Source: Fidelibacterota bacterium UBA2986
Lineage (GTDB): Bacteria; Fidelibacterota; Marinisomatia; Marinisomatales; AB-629-J13
Direction: 5' to 3'
NCBI GenBank assembly: GCA_002346675.1
Contig: DEAI01000042.1
Coordinates: 1 to 40,453 of the forward strand
Length of the DNA stretch: 40,453 bases
Shown here: piece by piece, positions 15,473 through 24,742 of the stretch
Layout of the letters: each line of letters opens with the position of its first letter
Numbering within the stretch: position 1 is the first letter of the stretch
The notes under the pieces: generated by a model
Told to the model about the DNA's origin: nothing
The model's input: the letters and a program-made list of their open reading frames with translations, nothing else
Database searches by the model: none
Translations under genes and position numbers: made by a program

Positions 15473-15535
15473 AAATAAATTTAGATAGAAAATCCAATAA
15501 ACATACAAACTATATTCCGTTAAATTCTCTTCCAT

Positions 15536-17431
15536 ATGAAAAAAAATATTCAAACAAAATCTATAATAAATGTTCTGCTTCTAGGAATTTTGTTTTTAAA
15601 TATATCATGTGTCTATTATAACACATTTTACAATGCAAAAAAATATTTTAGAGATGCAGAAAAAGTTAGACTGGCAAATGAAGATCGTTCACTTCCTGCA
15701 AACGCACAAACTTCCTATGCAAAAGTTATAGATAAATGTGAATTAGTATTGGAAAAGTATCCAGAAAGTGAGTATGTATTTTCTGCACTACATTTATCAG
15801 GACAGTCTCACTATCACAGAGAAGAATATAATTCAGCAGAATTAAAAATGAATCAATTAGCTCTTTCTCAGGAAGTCAATTATAAACAACAATCAGAGTT
15901 TTGGTTAGCGCTTATAAAATGGAAAAAGGGAAAAACTCAGTCAGCGATTGATAAATTAAATTTATTACTTAACGAGGATCTAATCTCTGTCACACCTACT
16001 CTTATCCACTTGTATTTAGCAGATATTTATATTGAATTAAAAAATGTAGAGAAGGCATTAGAACATTTAGAGACGGCAGCAGAAAATTCTTTTGACAGTC
16101 AGGAAAAAGGAAGAATTTATCAACGATTGTCTGAATTGGCATTTAAAAGAAAAGAATACGATAGGGCTTTAAATGCGTATAATCAGGTTATCAAAAACTC
16201 ACTTGTAAAAAAGTTGAAATTAGATGCCCATCTTCAAACAGCAAAAATTTATAGACTAACGGGTAATTATGAAACAGCTGTAAAAAAAATAAAAAGTCTT
16301 TTGGTGGATGAGGAATTTAGAGAATTATTTGGAGCACTTGAATTAGAGCTTGTTAGAATTTATGATTTGAAAAATGAATCTGAAACAGCGGTTGAACGGC
16401 TGCAGTCAATTATTAAAGATTATTCATCAACTGAAGTAGCAGCAGAAGCATACTTTATGTTAGGTCTAAAGTCAATTTCCATCTTTTGGAACCTAGAATC
16501 CGCTAAAGAATATTTTGAAAAATCAAACAAAGAGAATCGTAAGTCTCCTGTATTAAAAGAATCCCAGGAAATGATAAAATATATAGATCAATATTTATCT
16601 GCGGTAAAAGTAGTGTTTACTAATAATGATTCAATTTCTCAGGATAATGATTCACTGAAAACAAGAATATCAAATAAAAAATTAACTAAAGATAATCTAA
16701 TTAATAGAAGCGATGAGTCAGCAATAAAATTACTTCGATTAGCTGAGTTAGAAGCATTTCAGTTTAATAAGCCTGATTCAGCACTTAGAAAAGTAGATAT
16801 GTTTTTAAAATATTTTCCTACACATGAACTCTATCCAAAAGTGATTTATATGGATTATTTCTTGCAATATGAAAAAGGTGATTCAATTATTGCGGATTCA
16901 ATTGCTAAAATTTTAACTACTAAATTTCCAGATACTGAATATGCTGATGCGGTAAGGAAAAATCTTGGATTAGATAAAGAGCTATCAAAGCAGCAAGAAA
17001 ATTTTCGAAAAGCAGAAACCTTATGGTATTTGAACAAACGCGAGAGCGCACTGGATTCACTTCGCTCTATTGTATACTCAGATACCAGCAGTGATCACGC
17101 TTTAATTTCGGGTTATTTTTTGGGATATCAATATGATTATACGGTTTTAAATCCTGACAGCGCTTTAAAATATTATACCTGGGTAAGCTCATATTTTCCT
17201 GATAGCGAACAAGCTTCTCAGTCAAAAATACGAATGAATCAGATCAAATTAATGTTAACACCCCCAGACACGAATAAATTAGATATTGATTCTTCATTCA
17301 CAAAAGTAGGAGATACGCTAAAATTAGAAGCTGAATTAAATGATACCACAAATATAATCTCTCCCAAATTTACTGAACCAAAAAATGATTCATTAAAATT
17401 TAAAATACCGAAAGATCCAAATGAAAACTGA
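15536..17431 (+). CDS. TPR outer-membrane lipoprotein
   Basis: The 631-residue protein has a lipoprotein signal with lipidated Cys25 (N-I-S-C), followed by V-Y-Y-N-T-F-Y-N-A-K-K-Y-F, a signature I associate with FCB-group lipoproteins. The rest is a series of TPR-like helix pairs from about residue 30 to 580, with typical A-x-x-x-Y/F-P-x-S-E/D-Y signatures (Y-P-E-S-E-Y, F-P-D-T-E-Y, F-P-D-S-E-Q) like those of BamD/YbgF-type proteins. A Ser/Asp/Lys-rich linker near 360-395 divides two TPR blocks. It probably scaffolds an envelope complex, but which one is unknown. It opens an operon: its end overlaps pyrK by 11 bases. No strong Shine-Dalgarno site is seen before the ATG. Confidence 0.8.
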   Translation: MKKNIQTKSIINVLLLGILFLNISCVYYNTFYNAKKYFRDAEKVRLANEDRSLPANAQTSYAKVIDKCELVLEKYPESEYVFSALHLSGQSHYHREEYNSAELKMNQLALSQEVNYKQQSEFWLALIKWKKGKTQSAIDKLNLLLNEDLISVTPTLIHLYLADIYIELKNVEKALEHLETAAENSFDSQEKGRIYQRLSELAFKRKEYDRALNAYNQVIKNSLVKKLKLDAHLQTAKIYRLTGNYETAVKKIKSLLVDEEFRELFGALELELVRIYDLKNESETAVERLQSIIKDYSSTEVAAEAYFMLGLKSISIFWNLESAKEYFEKSNKENRKSPVLKESQEMIKYIDQYLSAVKVVFTNNDSISQDNDSLKTRISNKKLTKDNLINRSDESAIKLLRLAELEAFQFNKPDSALRKVDMFLKYFPTHELYPKVIYMDYFLQYEKGDSIIADSIAKILTTKFPDTEYADAVRKNLGLDKELSKQQENFRKAETLWYLNKRESALDSLRSIVYSDTSSDHALISGYFLGYQYDYTVLNPDSALKYYTWVSSYFPDSEQASQSKIRMNQIKLMLTPPDTNKLDIDSSFTKVGDTLKLEAELNDTTNIISPKFTEPKNDSLKFKIPKDPNEN

Positions 17432-18209
17432 AGATGTGATCATTATCAATAATAATGAAATAGCCTCAGAAATTTGGGAAATGGAGTTTCTTGCTCCAAA
17501 AATCTCATCTAATTATAAGGGAGCAGGGCAATTTATTCAAATTCAACTTGATCCAGGATGGGGGAACCCTCTTAGACGTCCCATGAGTATTGCAAGTTGT
17601 AGGGATTCAAAAATATCTATTATATATAAAATATTTGGACAAGGGACTAAAATATTATCCCAAAAAATATCTGGTGATGTTCTTAATGTATTAGGACCTT
17701 TAGGAAATTCATTTCAATATAAAAAAAATAATTTAAATATTTTGGTGGGTGGAGGCGTTGGACTGGCACCAATTATTAACCTCTGGAAAGAGTTGGATGA
17801 ATTAAGAGATAATAGCTATCTCATCATTGGTGCAAAGACAAAAAATGAGCATATTCATTCACATAACCCAGATGAACATATTTATTTAACCACAGACGAT
17901 GGTAGTATGGGATTACCTGGTACAGTGATGGAAGCTTTAAAGGTAGTGTATGAAAATGTAAAATCTTCTGAAGTATTTGCTTGTGGACCTGAGCCTATGT
18001 TAAAGCAGATACAATCATTCGTTATAAAAAATAATATACCCGCTCAACTATCCGTTGAAAGCTATATGGGTTGTGGTGTGGGTATATGCCAAGGTTGTAT
18101 AATATCAAGGAGAAATTACAAAAATAAAAATCACAGCTATCATAAAAAATATTCCCTAGTTTGTGTAGATGGACCTATTTATTCAGCAGGAGATGTTATC
18201 TTTGATTGA
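17421..18209 (+). CDS. pyrK: Dihydroorotate dehydrogenase electron-transfer subunit
   Basis: The 262-residue protein is the FAD/[2Fe-2S] subunit that passes electrons from dihydroorotate oxidation by PyrD to NAD+, in pyrimidine synthesis. The FAD motif R-R-P-M-S is at 52-56, the nucleotide-binding G-G-G-V-G-L-A-P at 110-117, A-C-G-P-E-P-M-L in the NAD lobe, and the iron-sulfur ligands Cys218, Cys223, Cys226 and Cys248 (CX4CX2CX21C). Length is normal. It overlaps the TPR lipoprotein gene by 11 bases, and pyrD starts right at its 3' end. The pairing with pyrD makes the identification firm. Confidence 0.93.
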   Translation: MKTEDVIIINNNEIASEIWEMEFLAPKISSNYKGAGQFIQIQLDPGWGNPLRRPMSIASCRDSKISIIYKIFGQGTKILSQKISGDVLNVLGPLGNSFQYKKNNLNILVGGGVGLAPIINLWKELDELRDNSYLIIGAKTKNEHIHSHNPDEHIYLTTDDGSMGLPGTVMEALKVVYENVKSSEVFACGPEPMLKQIQSFVIKNNIPAQLSVESYMGCGVGICQGCIISRRNYKNKNHSYHKKYSLVCVDGPIYSAGDVIFD

Positions 18210-18210
18210 T

Positions 18211-19125
18211 ATGTCTATAAAAATTGGGAAGGTTTTATTTAAAAATCCAATTATAACAGCATCAGGGACTTTTGGATATGGAACGGAAGTTAGTTCCTTG
18301 GTAAACGTTTCAAAATTTGGAGGCATAGTCACAAAATCTATAACACTCAATCCTAGAGAAGGAAACCCTCCCCCAAGGATTGTTGAAACACCTTCAGGAA
18401 TGTTGAATTCTATAGGATTAGCAAATATCGGAGTTGATCAATATATTTCAAAAAAAATCCCTCTATATTCTACAATTGGTACAAATATTATCATGAATAT
18501 CGCTGGTACTACTGTTAATGAATATATAGAAATAATAAAAAAGGTAGAGTCAGTATCTTCTAATATTGTTGGGTATGAAATAAACATTTCATGTCCAAAT
18601 GTAAAGAGAGGAGGCATGGAGTTTGGCATAGATTGTGATTTGACAGAAAAGCTAACTGAAAGCCTTCGGAAAATTACTGAGAGACTTTTAATTGTAAAGT
18701 TAAGCCCAAACGTTACAAATATAGCTTCTATTGCGCAGTCTGCTGAGAAAGCCGGTGCAGATGCTGTATCAGCAATTAATACGGTCGTTGGTATGAGTAT
18801 TGATATTCACAAACAGAAATCAAAAGTTTATACTAAACTATCTGGATTATCCGGTCCTGCAATCCGACCGATTGGAATAGCCTCTGTACATAAAATATTT
18901 CAAGCGATAGATATCCCAATAATTGGTATTGGGGGTATAACATGCGGTAATGATGTTTTGGAATATATCCTCGCTGGAGCGTCAGCTGTACAAGTGGGCA
19001 CCTCAAATTATAGAGATCCCGGAATCGCCCTATCAATGATAGAAGAAATAAAATTATATGGTGAGAAGTATATTATAAGTTCCATTTCAGACATTGTGGG
19101 AGTTGTGTCATCAAATACAAAATAA
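18211..19125 (+). CDS. pyrD: Dihydroorotate dehydrogenase, class 1B catalytic subunit
   Basis: The FMN-dependent TIM barrel oxidises dihydroorotate to orotate. Evidence: N-P-I-I-T-A-S-G-T-F-G near the N terminus, the catalytic Cys128 (numbered from 18211) in N-I-S-C-P-N-V, K-L-S-P-N-V, S-G-P-A-I-R-P, and G-I-G-G-I and V-Q-V-G-T at the phosphate-binding end. Cys rather than Ser as base, plus the adjacent pyrK, places it in class 1B (NAD-linked). The start is not certain: ATG 18211 lies one base after the pyrK stop; TTG 18202 would have GGAG (18189-18192) nine bases upstream and adds M-I-D. Its 3' end overlaps the probable start of the RlpA-like gene by 16 bases. Confidence 0.93.
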   Translation: MSIKIGKVLFKNPIITASGTFGYGTEVSSLVNVSKFGGIVTKSITLNPREGNPPPRIVETPSGMLNSIGLANIGVDQYISKKIPLYSTIGTNIIMNIAGTTVNEYIEIIKKVESVSSNIVGYEINISCPNVKRGGMEFGIDCDLTEKLTESLRKITERLLIVKLSPNVTNIASIAQSAEKAGADAVSAINTVVGMSIDIHKQKSKVYTKLSGLSGPAIRPIGIASVHKIFQAIDIPIIGIGGITCGNDVLEYILAGASAVQVGTSNYRDPGIALSMIEEIKLYGEKYIISSISDIVGVVSSNTK

Positions 19126-19583
19126 TATATTTTGCAGTAACTATATTGATAAGTAGCGTTGTGGTGATAGTTTTCTTGTCCTGCTCTAACTCTCCAAGAT
19201 ATAACAGGAATAAAATAAAACCACATATTGCAAAGACTAAACCAAAGTATAATAAAAAACAAAAAGTTATTTACGGCACAAGTTCTTATTATGGTAAGGA
19301 CTTTCATGGTAAATTAACTGCAAATGGGGAAGTCTATGACATGTATGGCTTGACTGCAGCCCACAAAACACTTCCACTAAATACTATTATAAGAGTTACA
19401 AACCAGTCCAATGGTAAATCATTAATATTAAGGGTCAATGACCGTGGACCTTATATTGGGAATAGAATTCTTGATTGTTCATATGGTGCAGCTTTAAAAT
19501 TAGACTTTATACAATCGGGAACTACAGAAGTAAAAATTGAAGTTATTGAATGGGGAGATAATAAATATATGAAGCATAAATGA
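19110..19583 (+). CDS. rlpA: RlpA-like lipoprotein, probable ATC start
   Basis: The protein carries a double-psi beta-barrel RlpA domain: Y-G-T-S-S-Y-Y-G, then G-K-L-T-A-N-G-E-V-Y-D, T-A-A-H-K-T-L-P-L-N-T, V-N-D-R-G-P-Y and I-L-D-C-S-Y-G-A-A. RlpA proteins are lytic transglycosylases or septum-binding lipoproteins acting on peptidoglycan. A lipobox F-L-S-C lies just before the domain. No ATG is available; the first canonical codon, TTG 19146, gives an uncharged signal peptide. Starting instead at ATC 19110 gives M-K-Y-K-I-I-Y-F, a proper Lys-containing signal, with GGGAG at 19098-19102 seven bases upstream, and lipid Cys25. I prefer this start, which overlaps pyrD. The SPOR domain of E. coli RlpA is absent, as in many short homologues. 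It overlaps the kinase gene by four bases. Confidence 0.8.
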   Translation: MKYKIIYFAVTILISSVVVIVFLSCSNSPRYNRNKIKPHIAKTKPKYNKKQKVIYGTSSYYGKDFHGKLTANGEVYDMYGLTAAHKTLPLNTIIRVTNQSNGKSLILRVNDRGPYIGNRILDCSYGAALKLDFIQSGTTEVKIEVIEWGDNKYMKHK

Positions 19584-20464
19584 AATATCATCTATTAGTA
19601 AATCCTCATGGTGGAATTAAAACTGGAATGCAAATACTTGAGAAGGTCAAATACTGTTTTTTAGATAATGAAGCTGAGTTAAATATTATAGAAACTGAAT
19701 ATGCAGGGCATGCCAGGGATATTGTCAGAGAAATTGAGTTTGACGGCTTTTCAGGCGTATGTGCCATTGGTGGAGATGGTACAATGCATGAGATGATAAA
19801 CGGCTTGATGTTTCGAGAGGATGGTGAGCGAATACCAATAGGACTCATAACCGGTGGAACTGGAAATTCATTTATGCATGATTTAAATTGTTTAGATCCT
19901 TTAGAGGCAGTAAAAAGAATACTTGCTAATCGCGTTAGAAAAATTGATATATTTAAAGTAATAACAGATGATATTTTAATTTATGGATTTAATATTATTG
20001 GGTGGGGAATGCCCACAGATATAAATCTGGTTGCAGAAAAAATGAGATGGTTTGGTGGACAAAGATATAATATTGCTTCTATTTTAGAGGTTTTAAAATT
20101 TAAAACTCGAATCGCAAAAATTGAAGTAGATGGTAGAATTATTGTTTCAGATTTTGGTTTTGTTATGGGATGTAATACCATTCACACCGGCAAAGGAATG
20201 AAAATGGCTCCTTTGGCAAAGTTGGATGATGGTCTGTTGGATCTACTAATTGTTCGTAAAGCGGGTAGAATAAAATTATTGCGCATGTTTCCCAGAGTAT
20301 TCTCAGGTAAACATATTGCTGATCCTATGGTTGACTATAAACAAGTGCGAACATTTTCTATAATTACTGAAGAGAATGATTTCTTAAATATTGATGGAGA
20401 AATTGTTGGAACTACACCTGCTAAAATAAATGTCATGCCAAATGAAGTTGAGATATTGATGTGA
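19580..20464 (+). CDS. Diacylglycerol/lipid kinase family protein
   Basis: The 294-residue protein belongs to the DagK/YegS lipid kinase family. Motifs: N-P-H-G-G near the N terminus, the nucleotide-binding G-G-D-G-T-M-H-E, T-G-G-T-G-N-S-F-M-H-D-L, and late in the chain A-P-L-A-K-L-D-D-G-L-L-D and I-D-G-E-I-V-G. This enzyme would phosphorylate diacylglycerol or a related lipid with ATP at the inner membrane. The start overlaps the RlpA-like gene (ATGA), so it is the last gene of the coupled run that starts at 15536. cdsA follows 94 bases later, consistent with a shared phosphatidate pathway: DagK gives phosphatidate, CdsA makes CDP-diacylglycerol. The exact lipid cannot be told from sequence. 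Confidence 0.88.
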   Translation: MKYHLLVNPHGGIKTGMQILEKVKYCFLDNEAELNIIETEYAGHARDIVREIEFDGFSGVCAIGGDGTMHEMINGLMFREDGERIPIGLITGGTGNSFMHDLNCLDPLEAVKRILANRVRKIDIFKVITDDILIYGFNIIGWGMPTDINLVAEKMRWFGGQRYNIASILEVLKFKTRIAKIEVDGRIIVSDFGFVMGCNTIHTGKGMKMAPLAKLDDGLLDLLIVRKAGRIKLLRMFPRVFSGKHIADPMVDYKQVRTFSIITEENDFLNIDGEIVGTTPAKINVMPNEVEILM

Positions 20465-20558
20465 GTTTATTACTATTTCAATCAGAATGAAATTAAATGA
20501 ATCACCTTTTTTATTTGACATTAATATTTCTTTATCTTTTCTCCCTATATTTTAAATA

Positions 20559-21371
20559 ATGTCAATCAAATCAACTAATCGAACTATAGTAAATAGCTTG
20601 GGTATTCCTGGAATACTTGCGCTCTTGTGGTATGGCGAAGAACCATTTGCAATTTTTATTACTCTGGTTATAATTCTTGCGACTAGGGAATTTCTAATAC
20701 TTACAAAGGTGGATTTACAGAGCAATGTAAAATGGATAGGTTATTTGGGTGGACTGGGGTTTTGTTATTTCTATTATTTTTTACCATCTGTTCATTTATA
20801 TCATATATCGCTCTTATTAGTGATTTTAATTATAACTGGATTTTTTATTGAAATGATTCAACAATCTAAAAAGGTCGGAAAAAATTTAGGGTTAACATTC
20901 TTAAGTATTTTTTATGTTGGTGCATTGTTAAGTTCTCTAATCGCACTTAGAAATTATGATTCCACTAATGGTTCATATTTTACAATTACCATGGTTTTGT
21001 CTATCTGGTCCTGTGATTCAGCGGCATTTTATTTTGGCACAAAATGGGGAAGAAAAAAAATATTACCTACAATAAGCCCAAATAAATCTTGGGTCGGCTG
21101 TGTAGCAGGTTTAGCTAGCTCTGTGATTATCTTTTATTTTGCAAAGCATTTCTCAATTCTTGATCTCAAATTAATTGATGTTTGTATTTTATCAATAATT
21201 TCTGGCGTTTTTGGTCAAGCTGGAGATTTTGCTGAATCATTACTTAAACGAAATGCAGATGTGAAGGACTCTGGAACTTTATTGTTAGGTCATGGAGGAG
21301 TATTAGATAGGTTCGACTCACTTATTTTTGCAAGTCCATTAACTTTTTATTATGTTCATTTTATATTATAA
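20559..21371 (+). CDS. cdsA: Phosphatidate cytidylyltransferase
   Basis: The 270-residue membrane protein makes CDP-diacylglycerol from CTP and phosphatidate, the entry point to phospholipids. It has several hydrophobic segments (about residues 11-40, 53-75, 78-97, 112-130, 140-155, 170-190, 200-215) and the CdsA signature near the C terminus: S-L-L-K-R-N-A-D-V-K-D-S-G, then G-H-G-G-V-L-D-R-F-D. S-P-N-K-S-W-V-G precedes it. Length is normal. A TTGACA at 20515 lies 25 bases from a TATATT, too far apart for a standard promoter. It stands between the lipid kinase gene and the membrane cluster at 21459, with an 87-base AT-rich gap after it in which I see no clear signal. Confidence 0.93.
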   Translation: MSIKSTNRTIVNSLGIPGILALLWYGEEPFAIFITLVIILATREFLILTKVDLQSNVKWIGYLGGLGFCYFYYFLPSVHLYHISLLLVILIITGFFIEMIQQSKKVGKNLGLTFLSIFYVGALLSSLIALRNYDSTNGSYFTITMVLSIWSCDSAAFYFGTKWGRKKILPTISPNKSWVGCVAGLASSVIIFYFAKHFSILDLKLIDVCILSIISGVFGQAGDFAESLLKRNADVKDSGTLLLGHGGVLDRFDSLIFASPLTFYYVHFIL

Positions 21372-21458
21372 ATACCACAAATATTATGATCATTTATATA
21401 ATTAACATTTTCAATTACTTTTAAAAAATTAAAATAATTGTTCCATAGATAAAATTCA

Positions 21459-23294
21459 GTGAATAATACAAATTTAGATACTATAAGTGTGATTCTAGCT
21501 ACCGATTGTGGTAGTACAACAACAAAAGCAATCCTTATCGAGTTTATCGATGGCGAGTATAGATTAACATATAGAGGTGAAGCTCCAACTACTGTTGAGG
21601 CCCCTTTTGAAGATGTTACAAGGGGAGTTCTTAATGCAACGATGGAGGTGGAAGAATTATCAGGACGTAAACTAATTGAGGGTGATAATATAATTTCTCC
21701 CCAAAAAGATAATTCTGGTGTTGATATTTACATCTCAACTAGCTCCGCTGGTGGAGGACTGCAGATGATGGTTGCAGGTGTTGTAAAGTCTATGACGGGT
21801 GAAAGTGCGGAGAGGGCAGCTTTAGGTGCCGGGTCTATAGTAATGGATGTTCTAGCTTCTAATGATGGTAGAAAACCACATGAAAAGATTACAAGAATTC
21901 GTCAGCTAAGGCCAGATATGATTCTTCTTTCTGGTGGCATTGATGGTGGTACAACCAAGCATGTTGTAGAGTTAGCTGAGATTTTAGCTGCTGCCAATCC
22001 TCAGCCAAGGCTCGGGCAAAATTATAAATTACCTGTTATTTATGCTGGCAATAAAAATGCAACATCAGACATAAAAAATACACTTGGTGATTTAACTGAT
22101 TTGGATGTTACTGAAAATATAAGGCCTATTCTAGAGCAAGAGAACCTAAAACCTTCCAGAGATAAAATACATGATTTATTTATGGAGCATGTTATGCAGC
22201 AAGCTCCTGGATATAAAAAACTTATGAGCTGGACAGACGCCCCAATTATGCCAACTCCTGGCGCTGTTGGAGCTCTAATCGAAATGGTTGCTGAAAAAGA
22301 AAATATATCCGTAGTAGGTGTTGATATCGGAGGCGCAACTACCGATATATTTTCTGTATTTCAAAAACAATTTAATAGAACAGTAAGCGCAAATTTAGGA
22401 ATGAGCTATTCAATCTGTAATGTCCTAGCTGAAGCAGGGTTATCTAATGTGCTGAGATGGGTACCATTTGATATTAATGAGAAAGAGCTAATAAATCGAA
22501 TTGGGAATAAGATGATTAGACCGACTACGGTACCCCAGAGTATTGAAGAATTGGTAATTGAGCAGGCAATAGCTAGAGAAGCACTAAGACTCTCATTTAT
22601 TCAGCATAAGGAATTTGCGGTTAATCTTAAGGGTGTGCAAAAAGAGAGAACAATCTCTGATACTTTTGAGCAGTCTACCTCAGGTCAATCTCTTGTCAAT
22701 ATGATGGAGTTAGATCTTATTGTTGGATCTGGGGGAGTATTATCACATGCCCCTAGGCGTGAGCAGTCAGCAAAAATGCTGATTGATAGTTTTCTGCCCG
22801 AAGGTATAACTGCTTTGGCAGTAGACTCAATATTTATGATGCCTCAGTTGGGAGTGATGGCCAACATTGAGAAAAAGGAAATTGCTAAACAGGCGCGTAT
22901 CGCAGCTCTAGAAGTATTTGAAAAAGATTGTTTAATTAGACTAGGTACCTGTATAGCGCCTGTAGGTAACTTTGAAGGCAAGAAAAATATTTTAAAGGCA
23001 ATCCTTGAATTCAGTAGTGGAGAAAAAAAGGAAATCAGCTTAGACAGCGGACAGTTATTAATGATCAATGCAGATTATCAAGAAATAGATATTTTATTAA
23101 CACCCTCTAGTGGGGTAGATGTGGGAGCGGGTGTAAATGAGGAAGTACAAACAAAAATATATGGTGGTAAAGTAGGAGTAATCTTTGATTGTAGGGGTAG
23201 ACCATTAAAATTTAGTTCTAATACAAACGAAAGAATTTCCAAATTAGAAAATTGGTCAAGCGCACTAGAAGAATATCCAATCTTAGAGGTTTAA
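21459..23294 (+). CDS. MutL/GlmL-type ASKHA ATPase-like protein without glutamate mutase
   Basis: The 611-residue protein is of the glutamate mutase MutL (GlmL) family, an ASKHA-fold nucleotide-binding protein. The phosphate-1 loop A-T-D-C-G-S-T-T-T-K lies at about residues 14-23, a second D-I-G-G-A-T-T-D-I near residue 289, and L-I-V-G-S-G-G-V near 420. In the known pathway such proteins act on the B12 enzyme glutamate mutase, but no mutE or mutS is in the window. Instead it heads a cluster of one barrel-sandwich protein and membrane proteins. GTG start, with no clear Shine-Dalgarno site. The gene ends one base before the next. I infer an ATP-driven or conformational role in this membrane system; function of the assembly is unknown to me. 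Confidence 0.75.
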   Translation: MNNTNLDTISVILATDCGSTTTKAILIEFIDGEYRLTYRGEAPTTVEAPFEDVTRGVLNATMEVEELSGRKLIEGDNIISPQKDNSGVDIYISTSSAGGGLQMMVAGVVKSMTGESAERAALGAGSIVMDVLASNDGRKPHEKITRIRQLRPDMILLSGGIDGGTTKHVVELAEILAAANPQPRLGQNYKLPVIYAGNKNATSDIKNTLGDLTDLDVTENIRPILEQENLKPSRDKIHDLFMEHVMQQAPGYKKLMSWTDAPIMPTPGAVGALIEMVAEKENISVVGVDIGGATTDIFSVFQKQFNRTVSANLGMSYSICNVLAEAGLSNVLRWVPFDINEKELINRIGNKMIRPTTVPQSIEELVIEQAIAREALRLSFIQHKEFAVNLKGVQKERTISDTFEQSTSGQSLVNMMELDLIVGSGGVLSHAPRREQSAKMLIDSFLPEGITALAVDSIFMMPQLGVMANIEKKEIAKQARIAALEVFEKDCLIRLGTCIAPVGNFEGKKNILKAILEFSSGEKKEISLDSGQLLMINADYQEIDILLTPSSGVDVGAGVNEEVQTKIYGGKVGVIFDCRGRPLKFSSNTNERISKLENWSSALEEYPILEV

Positions 23295-23295
23295 T

Positions 23296-24417
23296 ATGGC
23301 ACATTCCTATACCCCCGGATTAAAAGTATTAAAAAGTACTGAAATTTTAAAAGAGCGTAGACTTCCTTTAAAGGGACAGCTTGAATGCAAAACTGGCGAC
23401 AGTGTTAAGCCAGATGATATTGTTGCAAAAACAGATCTTCCGGGTAATGTTCAAATGATTAATGTTGCAAATCAATTGAATATTGATGCAAGTGATATAG
23501 AAAATTATATGATAAAAGCTGCAGGTGAGTCAATTAATAAAGATGATCTAATGGCAGAAACAAAAGGTCTTTTTGGTTTTTTCAAGTCTAGTGTTTTTTC
23601 ACCTGTGGATGGAACTATTGAATCTATATCTAATGTGACAGGTCAGGTTGTACTAAGAGAGTCGCCTATTCCAGTTGAGGTGGATGCCTATGTTAAAGGT
23701 GAGATACATGATATTATTCCGGATGAAGGGGTTGTTATAAAAACGAATGGCGTTTTCATTCAAGGTATTTTTGGAATAGGCGGTGAGAGCAGAGGAAGGA
23801 TAAAAACAATAGTTGATGACAGAAATACGGAAATAACAGCAGAAATGATCACTGATGATGAAAAAGGAAATATAATTATCGGTGGTAACTTTATAGGTCT
23901 TGAAGGATTTAAAAAAGCTATTAATTGCGAGGTTGCAGGTATTGTTGTGGGTGGATTCAATTACTATGATTTAGATGAGATATTGGGCTATACGCTCGGT
24001 GTAGCAATAACAGGATCTGAAGAAATTATTACGTCATTAATAGTTACGGAGGGATACGGAAAAATTCAGATGAGCCAACAAACATTTGACCTCTTAAAGA
24101 GTCATGATGGTAAATTCGCTTCAGTTAATGGTGCGACACAGATACGAGCAGGTGTTATAAGACCTGAGATTATTATTCCTATTAATAAATCTGCAGTTTC
24201 TGGTGAGCAAAGCAAAGAAACACTTGGAATGATGGTTGGTAGTTTAGTCAGAGTGATTCGCTCTCCTAATTTTGGTAAGATAGGAACTGTAAAGCTTTTG
24301 CCAAGTGAGCTAAGAAAAATGGAATCTGAAACTTTAGTCAGGACAGCGAGTGTTGAAATAGATGGAGATACTTTTGAAATTCCAAGGTCTAACTTAGAAG
24401 TTGTAGAAACGGACTGA
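23296..24417 (+). CDS. Barrel-sandwich/KOW-like protein of the MutL-like cluster
   Basis: The 373-residue soluble protein has no signal peptide. Residues about 15-70 and 95-130 look like biotinyl/lipoyl-type barrel-sandwich halves (L-K-G-Q-L-E-C-K-T-G-D-S-V-K, then S-P-V-D-G-T-I-E-S-I-S), similar in style to RnfC or membrane-fusion hybrid motifs but without the modified Lys of a carrier. A middle G-I-F-G-I-G-G-E-S-R-G-R-I segment is followed by alpha/beta sequence with a repeated G-x-x-V-G-G-F-N-Y-Y-D. The C terminus (M-V-G-S-L-V-R-V-I-R-S-P-N-F-G-K-I-G-T-V) resembles a KOW/SH3-like barrel. A GAGG-like site at 23286-23289 precedes the ATG, which lies one base after the MutL-like gene. Domain labels are by resemblance; role unknown, likely a peripheral subunit. 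Confidence 0.65.
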   Translation: MAHSYTPGLKVLKSTEILKERRLPLKGQLECKTGDSVKPDDIVAKTDLPGNVQMINVANQLNIDASDIENYMIKAAGESINKDDLMAETKGLFGFFKSSVFSPVDGTIESISNVTGQVVLRESPIPVEVDAYVKGEIHDIIPDEGVVIKTNGVFIQGIFGIGGESRGRIKTIVDDRNTEITAEMITDDEKGNIIIGGNFIGLEGFKKAINCEVAGIVVGGFNYYDLDEILGYTLGVAITGSEEIITSLIVTEGYGKIQMSQQTFDLLKSHDGKFASVNGATQIRAGVIRPEIIIPINKSAVSGEQSKETLGMMVGSLVRVIRSPNFGKIGTVKLLPSELRKMESETLVRTASVEIDGDTFEIPRSNLEVVETD

Positions 24418-24418
24418 T

Positions 24419-24742
24419 TTGGGAGCTTTTACAAACATCGATTCTAATGAAGTATTATCAGATAATGATATTGACTTTATTCACAGAATAGCAAAAAAAA
24501 TACATACATCAGGTCTTGTCACGCCTTGTATGTTTTTTTTAGAAATGATTAGGCCGTTTTCATCGCTGGGGAGTCACGCGTTAGTTTTTATGGGGCCGCT
24601 AATTACCGGATTTATTCAGTCCGACGGTTATTACAGAGCTGCTGAGCTTTTAAATAATAAAAATACACTAGTAATTTTATTAGATGAAGTTGAGCGTCTT
24701 GAGTCATTATATTCTGACGATGGAATGGAGAAAAATAATTGA
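24419..24742 (+). CDS. Small soluble protein of the MutL-like cluster
   Basis: The 107-residue protein shows no motif I can name. Its middle (S-G-L-V-T-P-C-M-F-F-L-E-M, then P-F-S-S-L-G-S-H-A-L-V-F-M-G-P-L-I) is amphipathic and hydrophobic enough to lie against a membrane or partner, and the C terminus is an acidic helix. The TTG start follows the upstream stop by one base and lacks a Shine-Dalgarno site; ATC 24437, with GGGAG at 24421-24425 eleven bases before it, is an alternative giving M-D-S-N-E-V. Its stop overlaps the start of the next gene (TTGA). Confidence 0.6.
   Translation: MGAFTNIDSNEVLSDNDIDFIHRIAKKIHTSGLVTPCMFFLEMIRPFSSLGSHALVFMGPLITGFIQSDGYYRAAELLNNKNTLVILLDEVERLESLYSDDGMEKNN

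Noticed and set aside
20515..20551. TTGACA...TATATT promoter before cdsA
   Set aside because: The spacing is 25 bases, too long for a normal promoter; AT-rich DNA gives such matches by chance.
21459..23294. Glutamate mutase operon
   Set aside because: Only the MutL-like protein is present; no mutase subunits or cobalamin-binding motif D-x-H-x-x-G was seen in the neighbours.
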